Made by a program: the position numbers and the translations under genes. 64,000 nucleotides of DNA from positions 62,001-126,000 of the forward strand of contig BQIU01000002.1 in the NCBI GenBank assembly GCA_021603905.1, read 5' to 3'. Shown in pieces: positions 55,593 to 63,411 of this stretch (the stretch's first letter is position 1; every line of letters begins with the position of its first letter). The notes below the pieces were generated by a model. The model ran no database searches. It was not told the origin of the DNA and was given only the letters and a program-made list of their open reading frames with translations. This stretch comes from Nitrospirales bacterium (lineage in GTDB: Bacteria > Nitrospirota > Nitrospiria > Nitrospirales > UBA8639).

Positions 55593-56252
55593 TTACCAAT
55601 ATTGGGGCTTGCCGTAATGCTCGTAGAGACTCACTTCATAGACTTGGTCAATTGGAACCAGTGAATCGTACTCCGGCGACTCTTGAATGGACTCTTTGCT
55701 GACATCAACCTCTATCAGTTGCTCTGTCCAATTTATGGATTTTCCCCACATCGGACTGATCAGCACTTTTCTGCCGGCTAACCATTTCGCGGTGTCAACG
55801 ACAAAATATCGTAACAGCAAATCTGTATCATCAACGATAAAATTGACAACTTTTCCAATTTCACCGTCATTGGCTAATAACGAAAAATCTTTCAGACCGT
55901 TTGTGCTCGTCAGAATTCCGGGAAAGACCGACATCTCATTTTCGTTTATTGGGTAATAGGCAGACCAGCGATAGAATGAACAGATCTCTCGTTCTTTTCC
56001 CCAAGATAGAGGTTGATTAATTTCAAATTCTGGACTCGCTTTTGCCTGCGCATGACTGACTGACGCAGGATAGGCACTTGTTTCACGCTTTAGTGCCGAT
56101 AAACATTCCTTCGCAATGAGCAAATGCCGACCTTCTAACCAGTTTCCTGTATTGACTGCCACGTACTGAACATTCCAAGTTTGGTCATTGAAGTACACAT
56201 CTGCCACGGTTCCAATCGTTCCGTCCGTACCCTCCACAACATACGTTTTCAT
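55593..56252 (-). CDS. Double PRC-barrel domain protein
   Basis: A cytoplasmic protein of about 219-226 residues made of two PRC-barrel domains (about 5-65 and 125-190). Each has the 'GTVADVYFNDQTWNVQYVAVNTGNWLEGRHLLI' type signature; the second is GKVVNFIVDDTDLLLRYFVVDTAKWLAGRKVLISP. This double form is common near stress genes and is annotated as a photosystem reaction-centre H-like domain, but no photosynthesis is implied. The start is the second methionine (MKTYVVEG, 56252) or the ATG at 56273. Confidence 0.8.
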   Translation of the reverse strand: MKTYVVEGTDGTIGTVADVYFNDQTWNVQYVAVNTGNWLEGRHLLIAKECLSALKRETSAYPASVSHAQAKASPEFEINQPLSWGKEREICSFYRWSAYYPINENEMSVFPGILTSTNGLKDFSLLANDGEIGKVVNFIVDDTDLLLRYFVVDTAKWLAGRKVLISPMWGKSINWTEQLIEVDVSKESIQESPEYDSLVPIDQVYEVSLYEHYGKPQYW

Positions 56253-56499
56253 TTTGTTGAAGTCTTGCAACATGCCATGTTCCTTTCCTTGATACCTAAA
56301 TTGACTATCACTCCTTCATCGCGTACTAGCAGCACCTATAAAGTGTGTTACGTTTGTCAATACGCTTAATAATGAATATCACGGCTAACAGATTTGGGTG
56401 CCTCAGACACGAAAAACATATCAAACCTAAGCGTCGGTTCATGTTGTACTATTCTGAGGAATCACGCCAATAGACAAATCAGTTTGCTTAGGAATGGAA

Positions 56500-56685
56500 A
56501 TGTCTATGAAGTGCAACGTTAAGGAAAATAAGAAAGCATACGAGGTACCATGGATGGTACAAGCCTGTGATGGTAGATTAAAAAGTCGGCAATGCCGTTA
56601 CTGTGAAATTCTCTGGCTGAAAATATTTTTTGAGGCTGAGCTGGATACGATCGAGGAATACAGTCGGGGAAAACCGTGCGGATAA
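56500..56685 (+). CDS. Possible small cysteine-containing protein
   Basis: A 61-residue ORF with a TAGGA seven bases before its ATG. It contains CRYCEILWLKIFFEAEL near the middle and two further cysteines. I do not recognise it. It lies between two genes of opposite strand, and the hairpin at 56692 directly follows its stop, which slightly favours a real transcript end here. Could be chance. Confidence 0.3.
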   Translation: MSMKCNVKENKKAYEVPWMVQACDGRLKSRQCRYCEILWLKIFFEAELDTIEEYSRGKPCG

Positions 56686-56691
56686 AATTTC

Positions 56692-56729
56692 GGCCAGAGA
56701 GAACTTCATTGAAATGATTCTCTCCGGCC
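56692..56729. terminator. Bidirectional terminator-like hairpin
   Basis: GGCCAGAGAGAA pairs with TTCTCTCCGGCC (one mismatch) across a 14-base loop. On the minus strand a T-rich stretch follows, 24 bases after the PRC-barrel stop at 56753. On the plus strand it would end the small ORF. Confidence 0.7.
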
Positions 56730-56752
56730 AAAAATAAAAATTCTACATACAA

Positions 56753-57115
56753 TTAATTCCAGTAAGGATCATATCCATAGTATTTATGAATGCTCTGTCC
56801 CCACGTGACATCGGCCATGTCTGGCCAGTTATCTTTATCAAAACCCGGAGCTTTCTCTAATATTTCCTTTGATACATCTAGTACAAACACTTTTTCTTCT
56901 TGGACAACCTGGAACGCCTGCCAAGGTATGGCAAACAGTTTATCCCCCATACCTAAAAACCCACCAAATGACAGAACGGCATATGCGATTTTACCTTCCG
57001 AAAGATCAATCATTAAGCTTTTAATTTCCCCAAGGTCTTCTTTGGACATGTTTTGTACCGTCGTACCCGCGATTGAATCTGCCGATAATACCGCACGAAT
57101 TTGAGTAGTCATCAC
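56753..57115 (-). CDS. PRC-barrel protein
   Basis: A 120-residue cytoplasmic single PRC-barrel protein (KEDLGEIKSLMIDLSEGKIAYAVLSFGGFLGMGDKLFAIPW; LEKAPGFDKDNWPDMAD). It is nearly the same as the barrel in the secreted protein at 35268 but has no signal peptide, so one domain type is placed in two compartments. The ending YYGYDPYWN is distinctive. It probably binds a partner; no enzymatic motif. Confidence 0.8.
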   Translation of the reverse strand: MMTTQIRAVLSADSIAGTTVQNMSKEDLGEIKSLMIDLSEGKIAYAVLSFGGFLGMGDKLFAIPWQAFQVVQEEKVFVLDVSKEILEKAPGFDKDNWPDMADVTWGQSIHKYYGYDPYWN

Positions 57116-57185
57116 TTGCTCCTTAGTTAGATATTAAAAATACAATTTCATATCAACAGATATCACGACTCCAGGGAACTGATAA

Positions 57186-57201
57186 CTATCAGATACCCTG
57201 G
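57186..57201 (-). promoter_or_regulatory. CTAGGG-type 16-bp element (weaker) upstream of the PRC-barrel gene
   Basis: Towards the gene it reads CCAGGGTATCTGATAG, 71 bases before the ATG at 57115. Confidence 0.45.
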
Positions 57202-57351
57202 CTTCTGCATAAGAAACGCCTCTCCTCGTTCAATCCTGAAGAATAGAAGGATATTTGTTGTATCACCTCTCCATGAGGTCCACGGCCATTTCCAGCACTC
57301 AAGTAAATTTCCTGTACATAATACATAGTGTAAAAGCTGTATCGAGTTACA

Positions 57352-58019
57352 CAGGCATGCGGGAACCGGCAGACTAAAGAGATTGGACCGGAAGACCTGT
57401 GTCCTGCCGCACTTGAAACCTTTGAACCGAATGCGACGCAGATGGATCGATTAATTCTGCTGGCTGTAGAAATCTGAGAGTGAATGCGCGACATCGTGCC
57501 GCATCCCGTCGGAAATAAGGTTAAAGCGTGGAACATTGCCGCGCAGGCCAATCAGTGTATGCATCTTGACGGCCGCCTTGGTGCTGCGAAACGGTGCCCA
57601 CGGAAACAGCGCCAGGCACAGGTCGATTGTTATGGTGTCCAGCACATAAACCGTGTGCGACAAATCCAGACCGAAATCTTCCCTCTCATACAGGGTGCGT
57701 GCCTGGGGGATCAAGCGCTGGGCAAAGGCGGCATAGATCCGCCAGTCTCTGCGCTCGTTGGCATCGGCCAGCGTGGCACGTTTCACTGGCGAGCGAATAT
57801 CCATGTAGTACAGCTTAGCCGTTTCGCCGAGAGTCTGGCTTCGATGTCGAGCAAGCTTTCGCGATACGTCAACGGTGCAAATGACAAGGTACTGAAGTGT
57901 TCAATGCAAGGCAGCATACGACCTCGGTGATTGTCACGATAGCGTGCGATGATTCTCGTCAAGGCGGTCCAGGGCAGACAATCCATCAACAGCGCAAACA
58001 AGGTCTTGCCGACATACAT
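57352..58019 (-). pseudogene. IS4-family transposase remnant (DUF4372 type)
   Basis: Three pieces of one transposase on the minus strand. The first (58019-57830) has MYVGKTLFALLMDCLPWTAL and YRESLLDIEARLSA, the DUF4372 start. A one-base shift near 57823 moves to the second frame (KRATLADANERRDWRIYAAFAQRL). That runs through the DDE-region start (VYVLDTITIDLCLALFPWAPFRSTKAAVKMHTLIGLRG) to SDGMRHDV. About 80-90 residues are then missing, and a last piece in another frame (LRRIRFKGFKCGRTQVF, near 57437-57352) matches the later barrel. The DDE core is incomplete. This patch is more GC-rich than its surroundings. No terminal repeats were found. Dead element. Confidence 0.85.
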
Positions 58020-58319
58020 GACAAATTTCCCGCTAAATACCTAGGTAAGAATGGTCAGAAAAGGGAGCTTCAGTTCAAGTCGACACCACCTAAATTGTTC
58101 AAAATCTTTAAATTGTTCATTCGTGTATACCGCAACGCGTCTCAGTGGATCGGACAGCAGGGATATTTCCTAAATTTCAGAGTCCAGGGTTCCAGACAGA
58201 CCTCACAGGGGTTTCAGCCAGTGGTTTCTCACAGGGGGTTAGGTAAATTAGCACTAATGGTTGTGCAACAATCACTCTATTTCATTCACTCAAACCTTTA
58301 AGTAAAGGAGGTAAACATA
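58020..58319. other. Region between the IS remnant and the RD-rich secreted protein
   Basis: About 300 bases. It may include the old IS end, but I found no inverted repeat. It holds the CTAGGG-type element at 58206. Confidence 0.45.
58206..58221 (+). promoter_or_regulatory. CTAGGG-type 16-bp element upstream of the RD-rich protein gene
   Basis: CAGGGGTTTCAGCCAG, 99 bases before the ATG at 58320. A second similar G-run (CAGGGGGTTAGG) follows about 20 bases later. Confidence 0.5.
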
Positions 58320-59738
58320 ATGTTTACTCAAGACCTATGGGCTAGATCACTTATGCTAGCAGGCATACCGCTATTAGCCTTACCACTCATCGCGCAAGCA
58401 GGTTCGTCCAGAGATCACTCAGATCGCAGTGGATCTCAGGGCTCGTATTCCCAGGAGAAAGAAAAAGTTGTACGGGGAGAATTTATGCGTAAGGATGGAG
58501 ATCAAATCACCATACGGTCGCGGGACGGCCGTAAGACCTCCTTTAAAATCAATAATCAGACAAACCAACTGTGTCCAAACAGTTCAAGTTCCCAATCGGG
58601 ACAGTCATCTCAAGGATCTTCGATGAGCCAAGGATCTTCGATGTCTTCTTCGGGGACCAGCGGGCAAAGCTCGTCAGAGGATTCTGAAACGCAGGGATTT
58701 ACATTTGGTGATTGCAATTTCCAGAATGGAGATTCTATCAAAGCTAAAATTAATCAAGAGGGTAATGCCACCTATGTACGATCGATGGGATATCGCGGCG
58801 AAGATGATCGTTTCGAGGCAGGCCGATCGGGAGAAGATTATTTTGTATTGCCCGCGGGTCAATTAGGCGGACTGGATATTTCCGATAAAGATGCAAAATA
58901 TACCGTCAAAACAAAAAATGGACAGGAAGTTGGTCATATTTACCGACTTGTGAATAACAACCAAGGTGAGCCTTCTTATGCCATCGTTCGAAAGACTGAC
59001 GGGCAACTCATCTCAGTGCCTTGGCAAGCTATGGAAGGTCAGGGAAATAAAACATTTAAGCTCAATGTGTCAAAAACACAATTGGGCGATCTTCCAATCC
59101 TAGAAGAAGGGGAAGACACCGCTCAACACGTAGAGCAACATTGGAACTTAAATGAAGATTTTTACGAGGATCGTGAGCAGGCTTATAGAGCCACTCTTTC
59201 CCCCGGGGATCGCGGAGATTCTCGAGATCGAAGAGGACGAGAATCTGCCTATGATTATGACGATCAACGCGCCTATCGAGGGTGGTTTGCTGGCCAAGAC
59301 AGAATTCAGGATCAACACATGAATCAGCCGGAACGCTATCGCGGCAATGCTCGTGAATTTCGTCAACGTTCATGGTCCGATCGTTACTCCCCTCAAGGAC
59401 GTACAAATCAATCGCGGGATCGAAGAGATCGGCAGCAGGGATCTGAATCCGCGTATAATTATGAAGATCAAGAGGCATTTAAAGGACGGCATGCCGGCCA
59501 AGACAGGATTCGAGATCGTCACATGAATCAGCCAGAACGCTATCGTTCGTCAGATCGTGATTCCCGGGATCGTTATTCCGACGATTCGCGAAATCGAAGA
59601 AGTCAACGGTCCGTGTTCTCTCAAAGTCGAGATTGGCTGGACGATGATTCTGGTAACACATATGAACGTTACCGTGAACGCCGTTCTTCAGATGACAACA
59701 GAGATTACGATCCGAGACCAAGTCGTTATCACCCATAA
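58320..59738 (+). CDS. Secreted PRC-barrel protein with a serine-rich linker and an RD-rich repeat tail
   Basis: A 472-residue protein with a signal peptide (LMLAGIPLLALPLIAQAG). A small beta domain follows (VVRGEFMRKDGDQITIRSRDGRKTSF), then a Ser/Gln-rich linker with repeats (SQGSSMSQGSSM, around 100). A PRC-barrel lies at about 180-265 (LDISDKDAKYTVKTKNGQEVGHIY; LISVPWQAM). The last 170 residues are rich in Arg, Asp, Ser and Tyr and hold two copies of about 33 residues (SAYDYDDQRAYRGWFAGQDRI and SAYNYEDQEAFKGRHAGQDRI, each ending HMNQPERYR). This suggests an extracytoplasmic, partly disordered protein that binds surfaces or ions. AAAGGAGG precedes the ATG. Confidence 0.75.
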   Translation: MFTQDLWARSLMLAGIPLLALPLIAQAGSSRDHSDRSGSQGSYSQEKEKVVRGEFMRKDGDQITIRSRDGRKTSFKINNQTNQLCPNSSSSQSGQSSQGSSMSQGSSMSSSGTSGQSSSEDSETQGFTFGDCNFQNGDSIKAKINQEGNATYVRSMGYRGEDDRFEAGRSGEDYFVLPAGQLGGLDISDKDAKYTVKTKNGQEVGHIYRLVNNNQGEPSYAIVRKTDGQLISVPWQAMEGQGNKTFKLNVSKTQLGDLPILEEGEDTAQHVEQHWNLNEDFYEDREQAYRATLSPGDRGDSRDRRGRESAYDYDDQRAYRGWFAGQDRIQDQHMNQPERYRGNAREFRQRSWSDRYSPQGRTNQSRDRRDRQQGSESAYNYEDQEAFKGRHAGQDRIRDRHMNQPERYRSSDRDSRDRYSDDSRNRRSQRSVFSQSRDWLDDDSGNTYERYRERRSSDDNRDYDPRPSRYHP

Positions 59739-59748
59739 TTAAACCAAA

Positions 59749-59782
59749 TAGACCTCTAAGCCTTTAGAGGCTTAGAGGTCTA
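59749..59782 (+). terminator. Terminator-like hairpin after the RD-rich protein gene
   Basis: A perfect 14-bp stem (TAGACCTCTAAGCC / GGCTTAGAGGTCTA) with a six-base loop starts 11 bases after the stop codon. Only a short T-rich stretch follows. Confidence 0.75.
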
Positions 59783-59806
59783 TCTTTAGCGGAAGAGGAA
59801 AGCTTC

Positions 59807-60121
59807 ATGACAAGATTTCTATTTGTGACAGCAACGTGCTTGTTCTTTTCTGCCGGAGGGACTCCAAGTTTTGGAATAGATTCTGACAGACATCATCAAA
59901 TTCAGGAGTCTCAAGAATCCTCAAATTTCCATACACAACAAGGTACAGACTCATCGATAGATACAGAATCCTCGTCAACCAACTCTAAACAAATTGAGCG
60001 ACAAAGAAAATTAAGACCTGGTGATGCAGGCAAAAAAGGCGTGACGTCAGTCTTCGGTGGTCACCGAACAGGGTCGCCAGCGACAAGAAATAGCGGTGCG
60101 AACAAACAACCAAATCAATAG
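59807..60121 (+). CDS. Small secreted hydrophilic protein
   Basis: A 104-residue protein with a signal peptide (MTRFLFVTATCLFFSAGGTPSFG) followed by a low-complexity, Ser/Gln/Thr-rich body and a basic tail (KQIERQRKLRPGDAGKKG). No domain recognised. GGAAG lies upstream of the ATG. It sits 25 bases after the terminator hairpin of the RD-rich gene, so it may get transcripts only by readthrough or from its own promoter. Function unknown. Confidence 0.55.
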   Translation: MTRFLFVTATCLFFSAGGTPSFGIDSDRHHQIQESQESSNFHTQQGTDSSIDTESSSTNSKQIERQRKLRPGDAGKKGVTSVFGGHRTGSPATRNSGANKQPNQ

Positions 60122-60474
60122 GAGTTAAAACTTCGATAGTTACTGACAGTGTCAATATCGAACACCCAGGAATCATCTTGAAACCTGGCATTCGATATCA
60201 ATATATCTTTAATTCGACCCCCATCCATTCTCTCAAAAGACCAATCCCAACCTCTCTTTTTCTTCTCATTCTCTGCGAATCATGATTATGCGTTCCAACA
60301 TTTCATCCTATAAGTAAAATATTTCAGAAACGACTTCCAATATTCACTTTCCATCATTCTCACTAGCCTACTTGTGCAGTTAATCATATTGTGAAAACTC
60401 ATTCGAAAGAAACTTTGCGAAGAATGATCTTTGTGGAAACAAAGGGTTGCCGCTAGGAAGGAACAATCCAGAAT
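60122..60474. other. Intergenic region, nothing recognised
   Basis: About 350 bases. No ORF with a ribosome site, hairpin or CTAGGG-type element seen. Confidence 0.4.
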
Positions 60475-60777
60475 GTGAAACATGAAACGCTCAATGGAAT
60501 GCAGGTTATGACCGTCGACGTAAAAACTGCCTCGGCACAGGATCACGTTCGTCTTGCTCCAAATGACTATTTAAAAAAGCAAGGAATGGAAGTGGAACAA
60601 GGCGACGCAGTCAAGATCAATGGATCACGGGTCACTCGTGATGGCAATTACCTCCTGTTAGCCTCTCAGATCACGACCAACAAGAATGGAAAAGCCTTGG
60701 AATTACGACAAGACGACGACACACCCAAATGGAACCAAGAAGAGAGTATTAACGCTCAAAGTCAATCTCGTCATTGA
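60475..60777 (+). CDS. Small beta-rich domain protein, possibly N-terminally truncated
   Basis: A 100-residue ORF from a GTG. It matches the body of small OB-fold-like exported proteins I know only loosely (VKTASAQDHVRLAPNDYLKKQGMEVEQGDAVKINGSRV). Homologues of this kind usually have about 50 more residues with a signal peptide. Here the residues EGTIQNVKH directly before the GTG look homologous too, but an in-frame TAG (60454-60456) blocks further extension. Either translation starts at the GTG without a good ribosome site, or this is a decayed gene. A hairpin follows the stop. Confidence 0.45.
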   Translation: MKHETLNGMQVMTVDVKTASAQDHVRLAPNDYLKKQGMEVEQGDAVKINGSRVTRDGNYLLLASQITTNKNGKALELRQDDDTPKWNQEESINAQSQSRH

Positions 60778-60796
60778 TGCGATAATCACCTGAGGA

Positions 60797-60839
60797 CCTG
60801 CATGAAGAGGACTAAGGCTCTGTTTCCTCTTCATGTAGG
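60797..60839 (+). terminator. Hairpin after the small beta-rich gene
   Basis: CCTGCATGAAGAGGA pairs with TCCTCTTCATGTAGG (one G-T pair) around a 13-base loop, 19 bases after the stop. There is no T-run, so it may not be a simple intrinsic terminator. Confidence 0.55.
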
Positions 60840-60917
60840 CCTTAACCTACCTACCGATTCGGGTTGTACCCTACTATTATTCCGAAAAATTTCATCGTTT
60901 CTAAAAAAGTATCACGA

Positions 60918-60933
60918 CTAGGGTTATTACCAG
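60918..60933 (+). promoter_or_regulatory. CTAGGG-type 16-bp element upstream of a small basic protein gene
   Basis: CTAGGGTTATTACCAG, about 197 bases before the ATG at 61130. Confidence 0.5.
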
Positions 60934-61129
60934 TTTTCTACTGTCATTAATCATGATATCACACTGAAGAAAATTACAAGATAGAGGAGTCAATGCTCCG
61001 TTCAAAACTTCCATGAAAAAGTTGCATTACTTAACATTGAAATAGCCGTCATGTAAGTGCTCCCGAAATACAGCAAGACTGAGAATAAAATTTTTCTTAT
61101 GTATATTATTATCTGATGTTAAGGAGGGC

Positions 61130-61339
61130 TTGATGATGAGTAATGATTTTCATACAAAAAGAATTAATACAAACCGCTCGCGAATACGATATACCAGCGA
61201 ACCATCTTATACGTTAGAAGCATCGCTTGACGAAGAATGGGAAAGACAAAAAAATCAACATCCAAAACATGTTCGCATATCAAATCCGGCACATGCCATT
61301 TCCCAAAATTATAAAAGTAAAACAAACGCTCAGACGTAA
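61130..61339 (+). CDS. Small hydrophilic protein
   Basis: A 69-residue protein rich in Arg, Asn and Lys, with one acidic helix (LEASLDEEWERQKNQHP). No domain recognised. The AAGGAGG ribosome site about five bases before the first of two ATGs supports real translation. It has its own CTAGGG-type element. Confidence 0.6.
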   Translation: MMMSNDFHTKRINTNRSRIRYTSEPSYTLEASLDEEWERQKNQHPKHVRISNPAHAISQNYKSKTNAQT

Positions 61340-61891
61340 AACGTTGGGTGCAAAACGTCATGCTGAGATGACAAGAAACTGTACTCAAGATGGACCCCAG
61401 TTCCCAAAAATTCAGCACCAAATATGTTGGTGATAGTGAAGCGACAGAGGGAGAAGATCTGGGTCTGAGTGGCGCGTAAGCCTCTCAAATTGATAATGCA
61501 TACTTCGGCCTTACATCATAGATGGCTAGTATTATCTGCATTGCGAGCAGACGATAATCCATTCCACTCTCTGTTAATAAAAAATTCTTCTCTCTTGAAC
61601 TCACGGTTATATACTTTTCCCATAGCTCGCCTATTGACTAACGCATAATCATTCTCACGTCATTAATCTTCCACATTCTATTCTTGACAAACGTTTTCTC
61701 TTAGGAATGATCATGGCTCCTGTCGAAATTCCATCAAGCACAAACTCGCGAAGTCATGCGGCCCAGCTTGATATTTGTGAATGTCTACGCAGATATCTTT
61801 TGCTCCAAGGGTTTTATACAGTTTCGTATCCCGTTAAATCTGGTCATACTTATTAAAATTTCCCAAAAACAACCAGACAGGAGGTTCAACG
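61340..61891. other. Intergenic region with a possible 47-residue ORF
   Basis: About 550 bases. An ATG at 61713, preceded by TAGGAATG, opens a 47-codon ORF to 61856 (starts MAPVEIPSS, contains CECLRRYLLLQGFYTVSYPV). The CTAGGG-type element at 61806 lies inside it, which argues against a real gene. Nothing else recognised. Confidence 0.35.
61806..61821 (+). promoter_or_regulatory. CTAGGG-type 16-bp element upstream of dodecin
   Basis: CAAGGGTTTTATACAG, 71 bases before the dodecin start. Confidence 0.55.
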
Positions 61892-62098
61892 TTGTCACAC
61901 ATTTACAAAATCATTGAATTGACGGGAAGCTCTCGGAATTCCATGGAGGACGCTATTAATCAAGCCATTGGAAAGGCTTCAGAAACTGTCCGGCATATGC
62001 GATGGTTTCACGTCACGGAGACACGTGGAGATATTGAGGACAACAAAGTCGCCCATTGGCAGGTGACAATAAAGGTGGGCTTTACGCTCGATGAGTAA
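61892..62098 (+). CDS. Dodecin (flavin-binding small protein)
   Basis: A 68-residue dodecin: a beta-alpha-beta-beta protein that forms a hollow dodecamer binding flavins in pairs. It shows the family start ([39 protein letters not shown]), with the flavin-stacking tryptophan in RWFHV, and the closing strand [14 protein letters not shown]. It likely stores or quenches flavin in the cytoplasm. The start is TTG after GGAGG. Followed after 51 bases by the DJ-1/PfpI gene. Confidence 0.9.
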   Translation: MSHIYKIIELTGSSRNSMEDAINQAIGKASETVRHMRWFHVTETRGDIEDNKVAHWQVTIKVGFTLDE

Positions 62099-62149
62099 AA
62101 ATTATAGACCCACAATGATTGAGATATCACACTATTGTATGGAACTCAT

Positions 62150-62692
62150 ATGGAACAACGTTTATTACACCGAAACGTCCTTGTGTTAGTCGAACAACTT
62201 TATGAAGACTTAGAACTGTGGTATCCCGTGCTGAGGTTGCGAGAAGAAGGCGCCACCGTACTCATCGCTGGTGCGGGGACGTCAACGTATCACGGAAAAC
62301 ATGGCTATCCAGTCACGGCAGATATGAGAATTGAAGATGTTCAAGTAAAAGATTTTGATGCCGTGATTATTCCTGGTGGATATGCTCCAGATCATCTGCG
62401 TCGAAATCCTTTAACTCTTTCATTGGTACGAGAAATGATGGAACAGGAGAAAGTTATCGGGACGATTTGCCACGCGGCATGGGTCGCGATCTCCGCAGGG
62501 ATTGTGAAGGATAAACAGATGACTTGCTTTCATTCCATTAAAGACGACCTTATCAATGCTGGCGCCCAATATAGCGATACCGAAGTGATTCGAGATGGCT
62601 TTCTTATTTCATCTCGTCAACCCTCAGATCTTGGTATGTTTTGTCGAGAAATTATTGAAGTTCTCTCTGAAAAAACGACGACCAAACCATGA
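62150..62692 (+). CDS. DJ-1/PfpI family protein
   Basis: A 180-residue protein of the DJ-1/PfpI superfamily. The active cysteine sits in the nucleophile elbow GTICHAAWVAISAG. The N-terminal strand VLVLVEQLYEDLELWYP holds the partner glutamate (EQLYEDLE region), and DAVIIPGGYAPDHLRRNP is typical. Family members act as glyoxalases, deglycases or chaperone/peptidases under stress. The start at 62150 (MEQRLLH) is used. It probably shares a transcript with dodecin. Confidence 0.85.
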   Translation: MEQRLLHRNVLVLVEQLYEDLELWYPVLRLREEGATVLIAGAGTSTYHGKHGYPVTADMRIEDVQVKDFDAVIIPGGYAPDHLRRNPLTLSLVREMMEQEKVIGTICHAAWVAISAGIVKDKQMTCFHSIKDDLINAGAQYSDTEVIRDGFLISSRQPSDLGMFCREIIEVLSEKTTTKP

Positions 62693-62810
62693 CGAGCCTA
62701 TCATAACGACCGAAGGTCGATAGCAGAGAGAGAAGAAATCGTAGGAAAAATTATTATACGTTTGGACTTGCGGCAAACTCGTTGCCGTATATCGCAGATG
62801 AGGCTTCTGC

Positions 62811-63344
62811 ATGACTAAAGATCCCGCCTACAAGAAGCAAGAGAACAATCGAGGAAAAGCATTTCAAGATTACTGGCCTCTCGCATCTTTGATTTTGATT
62901 GCAGCCGCAGCAGGATTTGCCTTAACTCTGCACACGCAGGGCGGTCTCATGAGTTGGATGCATTATTTCATGGGCATTTTTCTCTGCTGTTTTGCGATGT
63001 TGAAAATATTTAATCTTTCAGCGTTTGCTGATGGATTTCAAATGTATGATCTTATTGCGACGCGAAGCCGTACCTATGCTTACATCTATCCATTTATCGA
63101 ACTGGGATTAGGATTGAGTTTTCTCGCTTTTTTTGCGCCAGCACTGACTTATATCGCGACGATCATTATCATGATCATTGGGACTATTGGTGTGATCTCT
63201 GCACTACGACAAGATCTGGATATTAATTGTCCATGTATGGGTTCTGTTCTTGAAGTCCCTTTATCCACGGTGACTCTGACCGAAGATGTCGGGATGGGAG
63301 TCATGGCGGCCATCATGTTGGTGACAACAACGAACATCCTATAA
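62811..63344 (+). CDS. MauE/DoxX-like membrane protein
   Basis: A 177-residue protein with about four to five helices (residues 25-45, 50-70, 95-125, 155-177). A conserved cysteine motif before the last helix (DINCPCMGSVLEVPLSTVTLTEDVGMG) is typical of MauE-type proteins and related thiol-electron carriers in the membrane. It may transfer electrons to periplasmic thioredoxin-like proteins, but no partner is next to it. The first residues are hydrophilic (TKDPAYKKQENNRGK). Confidence 0.75.
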   Translation: MTKDPAYKKQENNRGKAFQDYWPLASLILIAAAAGFALTLHTQGGLMSWMHYFMGIFLCCFAMLKIFNLSAFADGFQMYDLIATRSRTYAYIYPFIELGLGLSFLAFFAPALTYIATIIIMIIGTIGVISALRQDLDINCPCMGSVLEVPLSTVTLTEDVGMGVMAAIMLVTTTNIL

Positions 63345-63411
63345 TCATTATTTCAATAGGAGAATAATATTGCCAAGAACATCTATGCGTTAACTGAACA
63401 GCATACAATCG

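Larger units (their letters stand above)
60778..61129. other. Intergenic region with a hairpin and one element
   Basis: About 350 bases. It contains the hairpin at 60797 and the CTAGGG-type element at 60918. No gene. Confidence 0.5.

Noticed and set aside
57189-57551. 120-residue minus-strand ORF
   Set aside because: Mostly a frame shadow through the IS4 remnant; only a different frame of this stretch matches transposases.
57484-57930. 148-residue plus-strand ORF
   Set aside because: Antisense to the IS4 transposase remnant.
61713-61856. 47-residue ORF before dodecin
   Set aside because: Weak ribosome site and it contains the regulatory element; no known family. Kept only as a remark.
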